A DNA stretch of 64,000 bases from Paludibacter sp. GTDB lineage: Bacteria; Bacteroidota; Bacteroidia; Bacteroidales; Paludibacteraceae. A model generated the notes under the pieces. That model ran no database searches. It was not told where the DNA came from and saw only the letters and a list, made by a program, of their open reading frames with translations. This document shows, piece after piece, positions 47,375-56,682 of the stretch. The stretch covers positions 1 through 64,000 of the forward strand of contig JAQUWU010000003.1 in assembly GCA_028692715.1 (NCBI GenBank). Reading direction: 5' to 3'. Both the position numbers and the translations under genes were made by a program. Positions within the stretch are counted from its first letter, which is position 1, and every line of letters starts with the position of its first letter.

Positions 47375-47949
47375 TTAAGTTACTAGCATTTCTGATTCTG
47401 ATGTTTTTATTGGTGGGTTGTCATTCGCCGGTAAAAGCACCAGAATCGTTGCATTACGACACTTCCAAACTAAAATCAGGTGATATAATTCTTCGAAAAG
47501 GTTTTGGCTTAATTAGCGAGATTGTAGTGATTAAACTCAAAGATACGCTGGATATTTCACATTGCGGAATTATTCACATAGATAATACTGGTAAAATCAA
47601 TGTAATTCATAGCTTGTCGAAAAAAGTTTCAGACTTTGATGGGGTTCAGACTTGTACCCTGAAATACTTCATGGAGGATAGTAAAACTGAATCGGTGCGA
47701 ATTTTGAGATTTAGAAATGACAGCAATTCAATTATCATCAAGAAAGCACTTTATTATCTCAGACATCAAACACCTTTTGATGAGAAATTTGACGAAAAAG
47801 ACACAACAGCATTTTTCTGTTCCGAGTTCCCTATACATATAATCAAATCCGGATTTAATATAGATATCTCAAACGGTGCCTCTATTCCAAAATTCTCCCT
47901 GTTTTTAAACAAAGATTACTTCGATGAAATTGAGTTTGTCGTCAGATAG
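47347..47949 (+). CDS. Lipoprotein cysteine hydrolase, YiiX-like (NlpC/P60 superfamily)
   Basis: Taking GTG 47347, the protein has 200 residues. Only ATG 47401 offers a standard start further in, but it would cut the signal peptide ('LLAFLILMFLLVGC'), so the true start is uncertain and may be a rare codon. The lipobox Cys lies about 25 residues in. 'LKSGDIILRKGFGLISEIVV', 'DISHCGIIHID' (catalytic-type His after Ser) and the Cys in 'TAFFCSEFPIHII' fit the YiiX/YebB permuted papain-like family. The first 28 bases overlap the DUF4878 gene if GTG is used. Substrate unknown; likely peptidoglycan peptide or lipid amide. Confidence 0.72.
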   Translation: MACRFQTEIIKLLAFLILMFLLVGCHSPVKAPESLHYDTSKLKSGDIILRKGFGLISEIVVIKLKDTLDISHCGIIHIDNTGKINVIHSLSKKVSDFDGVQTCTLKYFMEDSKTESVRILRFRNDSNSIIIKKALYYLRHQTPFDEKFDEKDTTAFFCSEFPIHIIKSGFNIDISNGASIPKFSLFLNKDYFDEIEFVVR

Positions 47950-48483
47950 ACATTTAGTACTCTATAATTTTGTCAACTTTTCTGTTAATTAGTGTAATTA
48001 TTTTGTAGAAAAAAATCTATTTTTAGAATTTTTTCTAAGACATGAAATAGACCGATAAGTTATTTTATGTTATTTATAAGGTTAAGTATTGTTATAAATA
48101 CTACTTAATTTTCTCAAATAATGAAAAGTTGGTTGACATTAAGTGTCTATTATAAAAAGAGGATGTTATTTTCTATAAAAATTAAGTTCAAATGATATTT
48201 TTTAAAATCATTTAAGTAGTAAATTTTCTTAAATAAAACGAGAAATTGAGAATTCAATTGTCTACACATCAGCTATTTACAAACAATGCAACGAAAATAA
48301 ATTTTTCACTTTATTGCTTGTTATATTATCGCACTGCTAAATCTTATTTTAGTTTTGTAGTAATTTACTTGACACCTGACAAATAAAATACTACAATCAT
48401 TTATATATCAGCATTTTATATTTATTTCGTATGTTTGTAATGCTCACTCAACATAAATATAAAACAACTAAATACAAAACATC
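47950..48483. other. AT-rich gene-free stretch
   Basis: No gene or strong hairpin is seen over 534 bases. A -7-like TATGTTTG at 48430-48437 may drive the 31-codon frame starting at 48484; no -33 TTTG at the right spacing. Confidence 0.5.
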
Positions 48484-48579
48484 ATGAAAACTTCAATCAG
48501 ACAATTGTTCATTACTGCAAGTATTATTTTTTCAACTTATATGCTGATTTTAATTGTAGTTGAAATGATTATAAGCTAA
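48484..48579 (+). CDS. Possible 31-residue hydrophobic small protein
   Basis: ATG to TAA gives 31 residues: a short basic start ('MKTSIRQLFITAS') and a hydrophobic stretch ('IIFSTYMLILIVVEMIIS') of transmembrane length. A possible -7 element (48430-48437) lies 46 bases upstream. Its start, frame and composition look like a small membrane protein, but in AT-rich DNA a frame of this size can be chance. A family A repeat sits 17 bases after its stop. Confidence 0.4.
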   Translation: MKTSIRQLFITASIIFSTYMLILIVVEMIIS

Positions 48580-48596
48580 TTAAATTACTATTTTTC

Positions 48597-48759
48597 GTAA
48601 CTACTCAGCCCCCCAACCCCCTAAAGGGGGAGTTCTGGAGCGATATTCATTATTTATGCGCTTTAATTTGGCTGTTATTTTGTGAAAATTACATTTTTTT
48701 ACCCTGCAATTTCCCTGAAAACGTCAAAAGAAGTACTTCTTGAAGTGCTGAGGAGTCAC
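48597..48759. repeat. MITE-like repeat family A, copy 3
   Basis: A 163-base copy, same orientation as copies 1 and 2, with ends GTAACTACTCAGC and GCTGAGGAGTCAC (one change in the right end). The flanks TATTTTTC (48589-48596) and TATTTTTT (48760-48767) are an 8-base direct repeat with one mismatch, as in copy 1. Confidence 0.85.
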
Positions 48760-48824
48760 TATTTTTTACTTCAGTTTATTGTTACAAATAGATAAGAGAA
48801 ATAAGTAAAAAAATAATTAATTCT

Positions 48825-48879
48825 AAACTAAAGCATCAGAGGCTGTTCGTATTGTGAACAGCCTCTGATACTTTAGTTT
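48825..48879 (-). terminator. Terminator overlapping the lysC stop codon
   Basis: AAACTAAAG-C-ATCAGAGGCTGTTC (48825-48848) pairs with the inverted sequence at 48856-48879. The outer stem includes the last codons of lysC, whose stop is at 48873-48875, so the hairpin begins inside the gene. Confidence 0.85.
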
Positions 48880-50132
48880 GTTTCTTTCATTAAATATCTT
48901 CCGGTTCTCCTGGTTCCTTGTTTCAATAAAATGATTCTACCATTCGTCGTTTGCTGTACAATTTCGTCATTAATTCCACGAATAGTTAATAACTCCAGTT
49001 TATCATTATACGAAACTTTAAAATCATTCCCTAACTCGTCCAATGCACCCGACAAATAGCGTGTATTATCTACACAGACCGAAATACTAATAGCCGAACT
49101 CTGAATGAGCGATACTTTTAATCTGTGTTTGTTCATAACAGCAAAGGCTTTCGATAAACTTTCTTCCAACACAAATGAAAAATCTCGGGGACGAATGGTT
49201 ACCAATACCTGATTTTTGCGAAGAATTAATACCGGGACATCTATTGGTTTCTCTGTTGTAGCTTTAATTACCGAACCTGTTGCCGAAGGATTACCAAATG
49301 GTCTCACAAATAGAGGAATATTTTTGTTTTCAAGAGGTTTAATCGTTTTAGGATGAATAATTTGCGCACCGGAATAAGCTAATTCAACCGCATCCAAATA
49401 GGTAAGTTCAGGAATATGAACTGTATTTTCGAACAATCGCGGATCTGCATTTAATATTCCCGGGACATCTTTCCAAATAGTTACACTTTCGGCTTCAAGT
49501 AAATTCCCAACTAAAGCGGCAGAATAATCAGACCCTTCACGACCCAGAGTAGTGGTATTTCCAATAATATTTGCCCCAATAAATCCCTGACCAATAAAGA
49601 TATTACTCTTTTTAAAGTCGGCTGCATCCAATAAATTAATTTGAGACTCGGTCATTCGGACATTTGCTTCACGATAATTACTGTCGGTCACCAATAATTT
49701 TCGCATATCCAACCATTTATTATTAATTCCCGATTCAGTAAGAAATGTAGAAATAATAATTGTAGAGAAAACTTCGCCATACGAAACCAGACGATCGTAC
49801 CATTTATCATATTCATCACCAACTCCTTCACGAATCAACATTCTTAGTTCGTCAAAATATGGTTTTACAACAGATATCCCCTTCTCAGGTTGAACAAATA
49901 ATTCATTTATTATATCAATGTGGAAATTTTCAACTTCAATAAATTTTACAAGTGATAATTCATGTTCTGCTTTCATAAAAAAGTCAAGCACAACTTCCAT
50001 TGCATTGGTTGTTTTGCCCATAGCCGATATTACTATAAACAAGTTTTCGGTTTCTTGCGAAACAATTTTTGCAATATTTTTAATTCCATCAGCTGACCGG
50101 ACAGATGCACCACCAAATTTATATACTTTCAT
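48873..50132 (-). CDS. lysC: Aspartate kinase (monofunctional)
   Basis: The 419-residue protein has 'KVYKFGGASVRSADGIKNIA' (nucleotide/substrate site), 'GFIGANIIGNTTTLGREGSD' (catalytic loop) and 'ADPRLFENTVHIPELTYLDA'; the last ~140 residues are ACT-type regulatory domains. It phosphorylates aspartate, the first step to lysine/DAP, threonine and methionine. No homoserine dehydrogenase domain is attached. It lies 75 bases after the T9SS plug gene and may share its transcript. Confidence 0.93.
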   Translation of the reverse strand: MKVYKFGGASVRSADGIKNIAKIVSQETENLFIVISAMGKTTNAMEVVLDFFMKAEHELSLVKFIEVENFHIDIINELFVQPEKGISVVKPYFDELRMLIREGVGDEYDKWYDRLVSYGEVFSTIIISTFLTESGINNKWLDMRKLLVTDSNYREANVRMTESQINLLDAADFKKSNIFIGQGFIGANIIGNTTTLGREGSDYSAALVGNLLEAESVTIWKDVPGILNADPRLFENTVHIPELTYLDAVELAYSGAQIIHPKTIKPLENKNIPLFVRPFGNPSATGSVIKATTEKPIDVPVLILRKNQVLVTIRPRDFSFVLEESLSKAFAVMNKHRLKVSLIQSSAISISVCVDNTRYLSGALDELGNDFKVSYNDKLELLTIRGINDEIVQQTTNGRIILLKQGTRRTGRYLMKETN

Positions 50133-50207
50133 TTTCGATTGATTAGTTAATTGGTTGATAAGTGGATTGGTTAATTAGAATGATTTGTGAACTAGCAAAT
50201 GACTTAT

Positions 50208-51455
50208 TTACTCTATTACTTTTACAGCTATCAGTTTGTCATACCTTTCTCCCCACGCACGATGATAAACATAAATTGTATATTCATTTTTTGTTTGCCA
50301 AAAAGTCCCGTCGACCCTCTCGGTCAATGCTTTTGTACTTCCCTTTGGAACAAACCAGTATTGATAGTTGTAACCTCCTTGTTTTAATAGAATGGATTGA
50401 TAATAAGATTTAGTATCAATATCATATTTCATACGGGAAGTTTTGTTCATTAAATTATAATTAAATTCGCCTCCAAGATACAATTGTCCATCAAAAAAAG
50501 GTGAATTTGCATCAAGCGAGAAATGAACGATCATATAATCGCCTTCAATATCATCATCATCTGAGCGTTGCATATTAATAATGTATTTGCCATTTACATC
50601 CGGTTCATAGATATATGAATTGGATGGTTTTATTTTATCCTGTATCAAATAAGCATCATAATGAGTTTGATTATACTTTATATTTTCTACTCTTTCGCTG
50701 GCTGAATAGACCGAAGATATATCAAAACTATGATATTCGTACCCACCTTCAAAAATTAATGCCTTATTATTTATATAATCTAACTTTGATCCGGAATAGT
50801 AAGTTGGTTTTAAATCTGTAACCTGATTGTCAATCCTATTATTCTGACGTACAAGTACTTTTAGCTCGGAACTTGCATCTCTAACTGAATACCCATTCAG
50901 ATTCACATTAAAATCAAGTTGTTGAAATCTTCTGTTCAACTCTGTATCGGTATTGCCACGAACGCTACCTGTTATACTTATTTTGGGTTCAACAATCGAG
51001 AAACAAGCTTGTGCAATCGGCTTATCGGGCTGATTATCCTCATATATGATTACCACATAATTACCGGAGATTTTAAAGGACATATCATAGTTTGGTAAAC
51101 TAAATTTATAATGTGTATAAAGGTAAGTTGTGTTAATTGAAAGTGTATAATCTGTGATATTTGATGTGGTAAAACCCTGAATATATTCCGTCGAGGATAT
51201 ATCGGTTGGAGTCCAATCGGCATTGCAATGTATTACTTTATAACTGTAGGAATGCGCTTCATGTGACATTTCGTCGAAGCTCACTTCTAATATCTCAGAA
51301 CTATTCATCTCAATTAATGGCGTGCCAAAATCCTGTCCAGCAACACCTATTTGTAGAGTCTTAATATTCTCACTGTTAATCTGTGTACGAAAATCTGTTT
51401 GCGAAAAAAGAATAAAACTATTGAATATAAATAATTGGAAGAGTATTTTTCTCAT
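50208..51455 (-). CDS. Type IX secretion system plug protein (DUF5103)
   Basis: The 415-residue protein has a signal peptide (about 1-19, 'ILFQLFIFNSFILFSQ'). 'LIEMNSSEILEVSFDEMSHE', 'YSYKVIHCNADWTPTDISST' and 'FTTSNITDYTLSINTTYLYT' match the DUF5103 family, whose Flavobacterium member (PlugA/Plug) closes the SprA translocon channel on the periplasmic side. It is thus a T9SS part, along with PorQ. It is followed by lysC on the same strand; the pairing has no evident functional meaning. Confidence 0.85.
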   Translation of the reverse strand: MRKILFQLFIFNSFILFSQTDFRTQINSENIKTLQIGVAGQDFGTPLIEMNSSEILEVSFDEMSHEAHSYSYKVIHCNADWTPTDISSTEYIQGFTTSNITDYTLSINTTYLYTHYKFSLPNYDMSFKISGNYVVIIYEDNQPDKPIAQACFSIVEPKISITGSVRGNTDTELNRRFQQLDFNVNLNGYSVRDASSELKVLVRQNNRIDNQVTDLKPTYYSGSKLDYINNKALIFEGGYEYHSFDISSVYSASERVENIKYNQTHYDAYLIQDKIKPSNSYIYEPDVNGKYIINMQRSDDDDIEGDYMIVHFSLDANSPFFDGQLYLGGEFNYNLMNKTSRMKYDIDTKSYYQSILLKQGGYNYQYWFVPKGSTKALTERVDGTFWQTKNEYTIYVYHRAWGERYDKLIAVKVIE

Positions 51456-51832
51456 TTAAGTATGTATTTCAAAAGATAATAACAATTAGTCTGCCACAAA
51501 AATAATTAAATAAATAGAAACCTGTTTGTTTAAAACATATAATTGCTTAATTTTGACTCTGACATTTATGATAAAATAAAAAAAATAAAGCTCGAGTACG
51601 AATTAACGAATTATTTCTTTAATTAAAATTGCAATGCCATAAATATTTTGTATTTTTGCAGCGTTTTTCTGAAAGTAAGTTCGAAACAAGCTTTTTCTAC
51701 TTATCTACCTCATATATTGATTATTACAACTAATCTTAATCAAAATAAATGAAGGTTTATTTCAAAAAAAACAAGAATACAAAAAACAGATTTCACTTTA
51801 ACTCGTAAAAAACAAATTATCACAATAATTAT
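51456..51832. other. Divergent intergenic region, with a long nqr leader
   Basis: The 377 bases between the plug gene and nqrA hold the nqr promoter (51629-51658). The leader from there to the ATG is about 165 bases and AT-rich; no recognisable riboswitch fold was found by eye. Confidence 0.55.
51629..51658 (+). promoter_or_regulatory. Promoter of the nqr operon
   Basis: TTG at 51629-51631, a 19-base spacer and TATTTTTG at 51651-51658, followed by CAGCG. Confidence 0.7.
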
Positions 51833-53215
51833 ATGGCTAACCTAATTAGAACAAAACGTGGTTTGGACATTCAAATAAGCGGTAAAGCTCAGGAGATTAT
51901 TGGTAAAGCCAATACTTCGGAAGTGATAGCACTTATTCCTGATTATTATCATGGAATTACACCTAAAATAATTGCAAAAGAGGGAGAAACGGTAAAAGCA
52001 GGCTCACCTATTTTTTACAATAAATCTGTACCCGAAATGAATTTTGTTGCTCCTGTGAGCGGTAAAATCATTGCAGTAAACCGTGGTGAACGAAGAAAAA
52101 TAATGAGTATTACAATAGCTGCTGATGCTAAAACAGAATATCAAACATTCAAAACAGGCACATTAGCAAAATTATCGGGCGAAGAAATAAAAGCTCAATT
52201 ACTTACCGCAGGTATTTGGCCTTATATTAAACAACGACCATACGATGTTATTGCAAATCCTGCAAATGCACCAAAAGCAATATTTATTTCAAGTTTCGAC
52301 TCTGCACCTTTGGCCCCTGATTTCAACTTTGTGCTTAAAACACAATTCGCTGATTTCCAGACAGGAATTGATGCATTAGCTAAGCTTACTAAAGGAAAAG
52401 TTCATTTAGGAGTAAAAGCCGGAAATAGTACTTCTGAATTTCACTCCATAAAAAATGCAGAAATTACCGAATACGATGGTCCACACCCAATTGGAAATGT
52501 AGGCATTCAAATTAATCAAATTGATCCTGTGAACAAAGGAGAGGTGGTATGGACAATTAATGCTCAGGATGTATTGTTTATAGGTCGATACTTCAACAAA
52601 GGGGTAGTTGATTTAACGAAAATAATTGCACTAACAGGACCGGAAGTAAAAGAACCTCAGTATTTTCAAACTATTACCGGAACTTCGATTGATCCAATTG
52701 TAAAAGGAAGAGTTAACCTTGAAACACCGTTACGCTATATAAGTGGCAATGTACTTACAGGTATTAAAATTGAAGCAGATGGCGTGCTTGACCCTTATGC
52801 AAATCAAATTACGGTAATTGACGAAGGTGACGAAACACACGAAATGTTTGGTTGGGCTATGCCTCGTTTCAATAAATTCAGTACCAGCAAAACCTATTTT
52901 ACCGGCATTGTAGGAAGTAAATTATTTCAAAATATTTTTGGAAAAACAAAATTTAAATATGACGCACGTTTAATGGGTGGTGTTCGTGCCATTATCATGT
53001 CAGGCGAATATGATAAAGTTTTACCAATGGATATATTACCTGAATTCCTTATGAAAGCAATGATTACAGGAAACATTGACAAAATAGAAAACTTAGGCGG
53101 TTACGAAATTGCTCCTGAGGATGTTGCTCTTTGCGAATTTGTTTGTACATCGAAATTACCACTGCAATTTATTGTTCGCAATGCTCTGGACAATTTGAGA
53201 AGTGAGTTGGAATAA
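51833..53215 (+). CDS. nqrA: Na+-translocating NADH:quinone reductase subunit A
   Basis: The 460-residue protein has the NqrA N-terminal 'IRTKRGLDIQISGKAQEIIG' and a biotinyl-lipoyl-like region ('SPIFYNKSVPEMNFVAPVSG'). It is a peripheral cytoplasmic subunit near the quinone site. It is the first gene of nqrABCDEF. A 127-base gap with an inverted repeat separates it from nqrB, the largest gap in the operon. Confidence 0.95.
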   Translation: MANLIRTKRGLDIQISGKAQEIIGKANTSEVIALIPDYYHGITPKIIAKEGETVKAGSPIFYNKSVPEMNFVAPVSGKIIAVNRGERRKIMSITIAADAKTEYQTFKTGTLAKLSGEEIKAQLLTAGIWPYIKQRPYDVIANPANAPKAIFISSFDSAPLAPDFNFVLKTQFADFQTGIDALAKLTKGKVHLGVKAGNSTSEFHSIKNAEITEYDGPHPIGNVGIQINQIDPVNKGEVVWTINAQDVLFIGRYFNKGVVDLTKIIALTGPEVKEPQYFQTITGTSIDPIVKGRVNLETPLRYISGNVLTGIKIEADGVLDPYANQITVIDEGDETHEMFGWAMPRFNKFSTSKTYFTGIVGSKLFQNIFGKTKFKYDARLMGGVRAIIMSGEYDKVLPMDILPEFLMKAMITGNIDKIENLGGYEIAPEDVALCEFVCTSKLPLQFIVRNALDNLRSELE

Positions 53216-53229
53216 CATAAAAGACCACT

Positions 53230-53325
53230 AACCCCTAAAGGGGAGAGAGTCTCTTTTTCAACTTTTAAATATTGAACAAAAAATTTATTTAAAACTAAAC
53301 AAACTTCAGCTCCCCTTTAGGGGTT
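53230..53325. repeat. Inverted repeat inside the nqr operon
   Basis: AACCCCTAAAGGGGAG (53230-53245) and CTCCCCTTTAGGGGTT (53310-53325) are perfect 16-base inverted repeats, and each contains its own palindrome CCCCTAAAGGGG. The loop is 64 bases. The same CCCC(C)TAAAGGGG(G) core lies in the family A repeats. A part copy (CCCCTTTAGGGGTTAGGGG) is at about 59978-59996 before hisS. Confidence 0.85.
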
Positions 53326-53342
53326 GGGGGTTATTATAAAAT

Positions 53343-54539
53343 ATGAGCGCATTAAAAAATATAGTAGATAAAATAAAACCACATTTCGAAAAAGGTGGAA
53401 AAATGGAAAAATTCCATTCAGTTTTCGATGGTTTTGAATCGTTTCTATTTGTTCCAAACAGCACTTCGAAAAGCGGATCACACATTCACGATTCAATTGA
53501 TTCAAAGCGTACAATGATTGTTGTTGTTCTTGCATTAGTTCCGGCATTATTGTTCGGAATGTTTAATGTTGGTTATCAACACTATCTTGCTATAGGTCAA
53601 AATGTAGGTTTTTGGGAGCAATTCTTATTCGGATTTTTAGCCGTACTGCCGTTTATTGTTGTTTCTTATGGCGTAGGTTTGGGAATTGAGTTTATTGTAG
53701 CACAAATCAAAGGGCACGAAATTCAGGAAGGATTTTTAGTCACTGGCTTTCTAATTCCACTTATTGTTCCAATCGATACTCCACTTTGGATGGTTGCTGT
53801 AGCAACAGCTTTTGCTGTAATCTTTGCAAAAGAGGTTTTTGGTGGAACCGGAATGAATATTTTCAACGTTGCTTTGGTAACACGTGCATTCTTATTCTTT
53901 GCATATCCGACTTTCATGTCGGGTGATAATGTTTGGGTGCGCACAAGTACAACATTTGGAATTGGTGGAGGAAATGCTGTTGACACATTCTCAGGTGCAA
54001 CTCCACTCGGACAGGTCGCAACTTCTACAACTCCAATTGCACATATAGCTGGAACAATTGGAAATCCTCTTAGTTTCATGGATGGATTTATCGGATTAAT
54101 TCCCGGATCGGTAGGTGAAACGTCAGTTATCGCCATTTTAATCGGTGCAGCTATTTTACTAATAACTAAAATTGGCAGTTGGAAAACGATGTTTTCAGTT
54201 TTTGCCGGCGGTGCTGTGATGGCATTTGTTTTCAATCAGTTTGGACCGGAAACTGCTTCAGCTCATTTCCCCTGGTACAACCATTTAGTATTTGGAGGTT
54301 TTGCTTTTGGTGCAGTATTTATGGCTACTGATCCTGTTACTTCAGCACGTACTGAAAGAGGTAAATGGATCTATGGTTTCTTAATTGGTTGCTTGGCAAT
54401 TATCATACGCGTATTAAATCCGGGATATCCCGAAGGAATGATGTTAGCCATATTGCTAATGAATATTTTTGCTCCGCTAATTGATTATTATGTAGTTGAT
54501 GCCAACATCAAAAAACGCATGAAACGGGCAGTAAAATAA
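53343..54539 (+). CDS. nqrB: Na+-translocating NADH:quinone reductase subunit B
   Basis: The 398-residue inner-membrane protein has about ten helices. The covalent FMN attachment site is 'FSGAT', Thr220. 'FGGTGMNIFNVALVTRAFLF' and 'ATDPVTSARTERGKWIYGFL' are family hallmarks. It carries FMN and is thought to form part of the sodium path. The ATG at 53343 follows 17 bases after a strong inverted repeat. NqrC follows 22 bases later. Confidence 0.96.
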   Translation: MSALKNIVDKIKPHFEKGGKMEKFHSVFDGFESFLFVPNSTSKSGSHIHDSIDSKRTMIVVVLALVPALLFGMFNVGYQHYLAIGQNVGFWEQFLFGFLAVLPFIVVSYGVGLGIEFIVAQIKGHEIQEGFLVTGFLIPLIVPIDTPLWMVAVATAFAVIFAKEVFGGTGMNIFNVALVTRAFLFFAYPTFMSGDNVWVRTSTTFGIGGGNAVDTFSGATPLGQVATSTTPIAHIAGTIGNPLSFMDGFIGLIPGSVGETSVIAILIGAAILLITKIGSWKTMFSVFAGGAVMAFVFNQFGPETASAHFPWYNHLVFGGFAFGAVFMATDPVTSARTERGKWIYGFLIGCLAIIIRVLNPGYPEGMMLAILLMNIFAPLIDYYVVDANIKKRMKRAVK

Positions 54540-54561
54540 TTTGATATTAAATAAATAAAAC

Positions 54562-55281
54562 ATGAATACAAATAGTAACGGATATACGTTGTTTTACGCC
54601 ACTATTATGGTTGTGGTTGTTGCATTGTTGTTGGCTTTTGTCTCAGGAGCATTGAAAGATACTCAAAATGCGAATGTCAAACTTGACAAGAAAAAGCAAA
54701 TTTTAAGTTCATTGGAAATAAATACAACCGGACAAGATGTAGACGCATTGTATGATCAATACATTACTAAAGCCATAGTTATCAATTCCAAAGACGAAAT
54801 TCTTTCAGAATCAAAAGAAGATGCTTTTGATATAGATGTAACGAAAGAATTATCAAAAAAATTGGAAGATAGGAAAATCCCGGTTTATATAGCCGAAGTT
54901 GATGGGAATACAAAATACATTATTCCATTAAGGGGTACTGGTCTTTGGGGTCCAATATGGGGTTATCTTGCGTTAAACAACGATAAAAACACCGTTTTTG
55001 GAACCTTCTTTTCACATGCCAGCGAAACTCCTGGTCTTGGCGCTAACATTGCGGATGCTCCTTTCCAAAAACAATTTATCGGAAAACATATTTTAAATGA
55101 CAAAAATGAATTTGTTTCAATTGCGGTAATGAAAGCAGGAAAAAAATCTGAAACACAAGAACAAGTTGATGCAATTTCGGGCGGTACTATTACGAGTAAA
55201 GGCGTAGAAGCAATGCTTTTAAATTGTATAGGACAATATGATACATTTTTACAAGATTCAACAATGGGAGGGAACAAGTAA
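54562..55281 (+). CDS. nqrC: Na+-translocating NADH:quinone reductase subunit C
   Basis: The 239-residue protein has one N-terminal helix (about 9-28) and a periplasmic FMN domain. The flavin site reads 'DAISGGTIT', with Thr209 the likely attachment; the usual SGAT is SGGT here. Flavin attachment needs ApbE, which is not in the window. The stop TAA shares one base with the nqrD start (TAATG). Confidence 0.95.
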   Translation: MNTNSNGYTLFYATIMVVVVALLLAFVSGALKDTQNANVKLDKKKQILSSLEINTTGQDVDALYDQYITKAIVINSKDEILSESKEDAFDIDVTKELSKKLEDRKIPVYIAEVDGNTKYIIPLRGTGLWGPIWGYLALNNDKNTVFGTFFSHASETPGLGANIADAPFQKQFIGKHILNDKNEFVSIAVMKAGKKSETQEQVDAISGGTITSKGVEAMLLNCIGQYDTFLQDSTMGGNK

Positions 55282-55910
55282 TGGCAAAAATATTTTCAGA
55301 AAAAACAAAACAGATTTTCTTAGGTCCACTAAGTAAAAATAATCCAATTACTGTTCAAGTATTAGGAATTTGTTCAGCATTGGCAGTTACTGCCAACCTA
55401 AAACCAGCATTGGTAATGGGTATTTCTGTAACTGTAATTGTTGCATTTTCAAATTTAATTATTTCGTTATTACGAAATACAATTCCTACTCGAATCCGTA
55501 TTATTGTCCAGTTAGTGGTTGTAGCAGCATTGGTAACGATCGTTAGTGAAATTTTAAAAGCCTACGCATACGATGTTAGTGTTCAACTTTCGGTTTATAT
55601 TGGATTGATCATTACCAACTGTATTTTAATGGGACGATTAGAAGCTTTTGCTATGAGTAATAAACCCTGGGAATCATTTATAGATGGACTTGGTAACGGT
55701 TTTGGTTATGCTATAATTTTAGTAATTATTGGTGTTTTTCGTGAATTATTAGGTTCGGGAGCTTTGTTGGGATTTAGAATAATTCCCCAAGCCTTCTATG
55801 ATGCTGGATATATGAATAACGGTTTGATGATGATGCCTCCAATGGCATTAATTCTCGTTGCCTGTATCATTTGGGTACACCGTTCAAAAAATAAAGAATT
55901 ACAAGAGTAG
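55281..55910 (+). CDS. nqrD: Na+-translocating NADH:quinone reductase subunit D
   Basis: The 209-residue membrane protein has six helices. 'KNNPITVQVLGICSALAVTA' holds the cluster Cys shared with NqrE at the subunit interface, and 'ITNCILMGRLEAFAMSNKPW' the second. It overlaps nqrC by one base, so it is coupled. It is homologous to RnfE and NqrE. Confidence 0.95.
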   Translation: MAKIFSEKTKQIFLGPLSKNNPITVQVLGICSALAVTANLKPALVMGISVTVIVAFSNLIISLLRNTIPTRIRIIVQLVVVAALVTIVSEILKAYAYDVSVQLSVYIGLIITNCILMGRLEAFAMSNKPWESFIDGLGNGFGYAIILVIIGVFRELLGSGALLGFRIIPQAFYDAGYMNNGLMMMPPMALILVACIIWVHRSKNKELQE

Positions 55911-55978
55911 TTCATAGTTGGTAGTTAGTAGTCTAAAGTTGAAAATAAAACCAACATTAAAGTCAAAATTTAAAATAT

Positions 55979-56596
55979 ATGGAAAATATAGCTAGTATAT
56001 TCGTAAAATCGATATTCGTAGACAATATGATTTTTGCGTATTTTTTAGGGATGTGCTCTTATCTGGCCGTTTCTAAAAACGTAAAAACTTCAATGGGATT
56101 AGGTGCTGCCGTAATATTCGTATTAGCCATCACACTGCCTGTAAATTATTTGCTCGAAAATTATTTTCTTAAAGAAGGTGCATTAAGCTGGTTAAGCCCA
56201 AAATTAGCAACACTGGATTTAAGCTATCTTGCATTCATTCTGTTCATTGCTGTTATTGCAGCCATCGTTCAGTTAGTCGAAATGGTTGTAGAAAAATTCA
56301 GTCCATCTTTATACGCTTCGTTGGGAATATTCCTTCCTTTGATTGCTGTAAACTGTGCTATCATGGGTGGTTCACTATTTATGCAACAAAAAGCATTCAA
56401 CAATTTGGGTGAAGCAACTTCATATGCTCTTGGCTCTGGAGTGGGTTGGTTACTGGCAATCGTTGGGTTGGCTGCTATTCGTGAAAAAATGGAATATTCA
56501 GATGTTCCAGCACCTTTACGTGGATTAGGAATCACATTTATTACTGTTGCATTAATGGGAATTGCCTTTATGTGTTTTTCAGGATTAAAAATATAA
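55979..56596 (+). CDS. nqrE: Na+-translocating NADH:quinone reductase subunit E
   Basis: The 205-residue membrane protein has six helices. '[20 protein letters not shown]' and '[20 protein letters not shown]' carry the two conserved Cys that form, with NqrD, the intramembrane iron centre. It is homologous to RnfA. It lies 68 bases after nqrD and 86 before nqrF. Confidence 0.96.
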   Translation: MENIASIFVKSIFVDNMIFAYFLGMCSYLAVSKNVKTSMGLGAAVIFVLAITLPVNYLLENYFLKEGALSWLSPKLATLDLSYLAFILFIAVIAAIVQLVEMVVEKFSPSLYASLGIFLPLIAVNCAIMGGSLFMQQKAFNNLGEATSYALGSGVGWLLAIVGLAAIREKMEYSDVPAPLRGLGITFITVALMGIAFMCFSGLKI

Positions 56597-56682
56597 ATTT
56601 CAAAAGGGTTAGTCAAAGAATAATAACAATTTAAATAGACTCGCAGTTTAATAAAAACAAATGTGAGCTTTCAAAAAAAATT

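Noticed and set aside
51659-51832. Riboswitch in the nqr leader
   Set aside because: The leader is long but no conserved riboswitch core or strong helices could be made out by eye.
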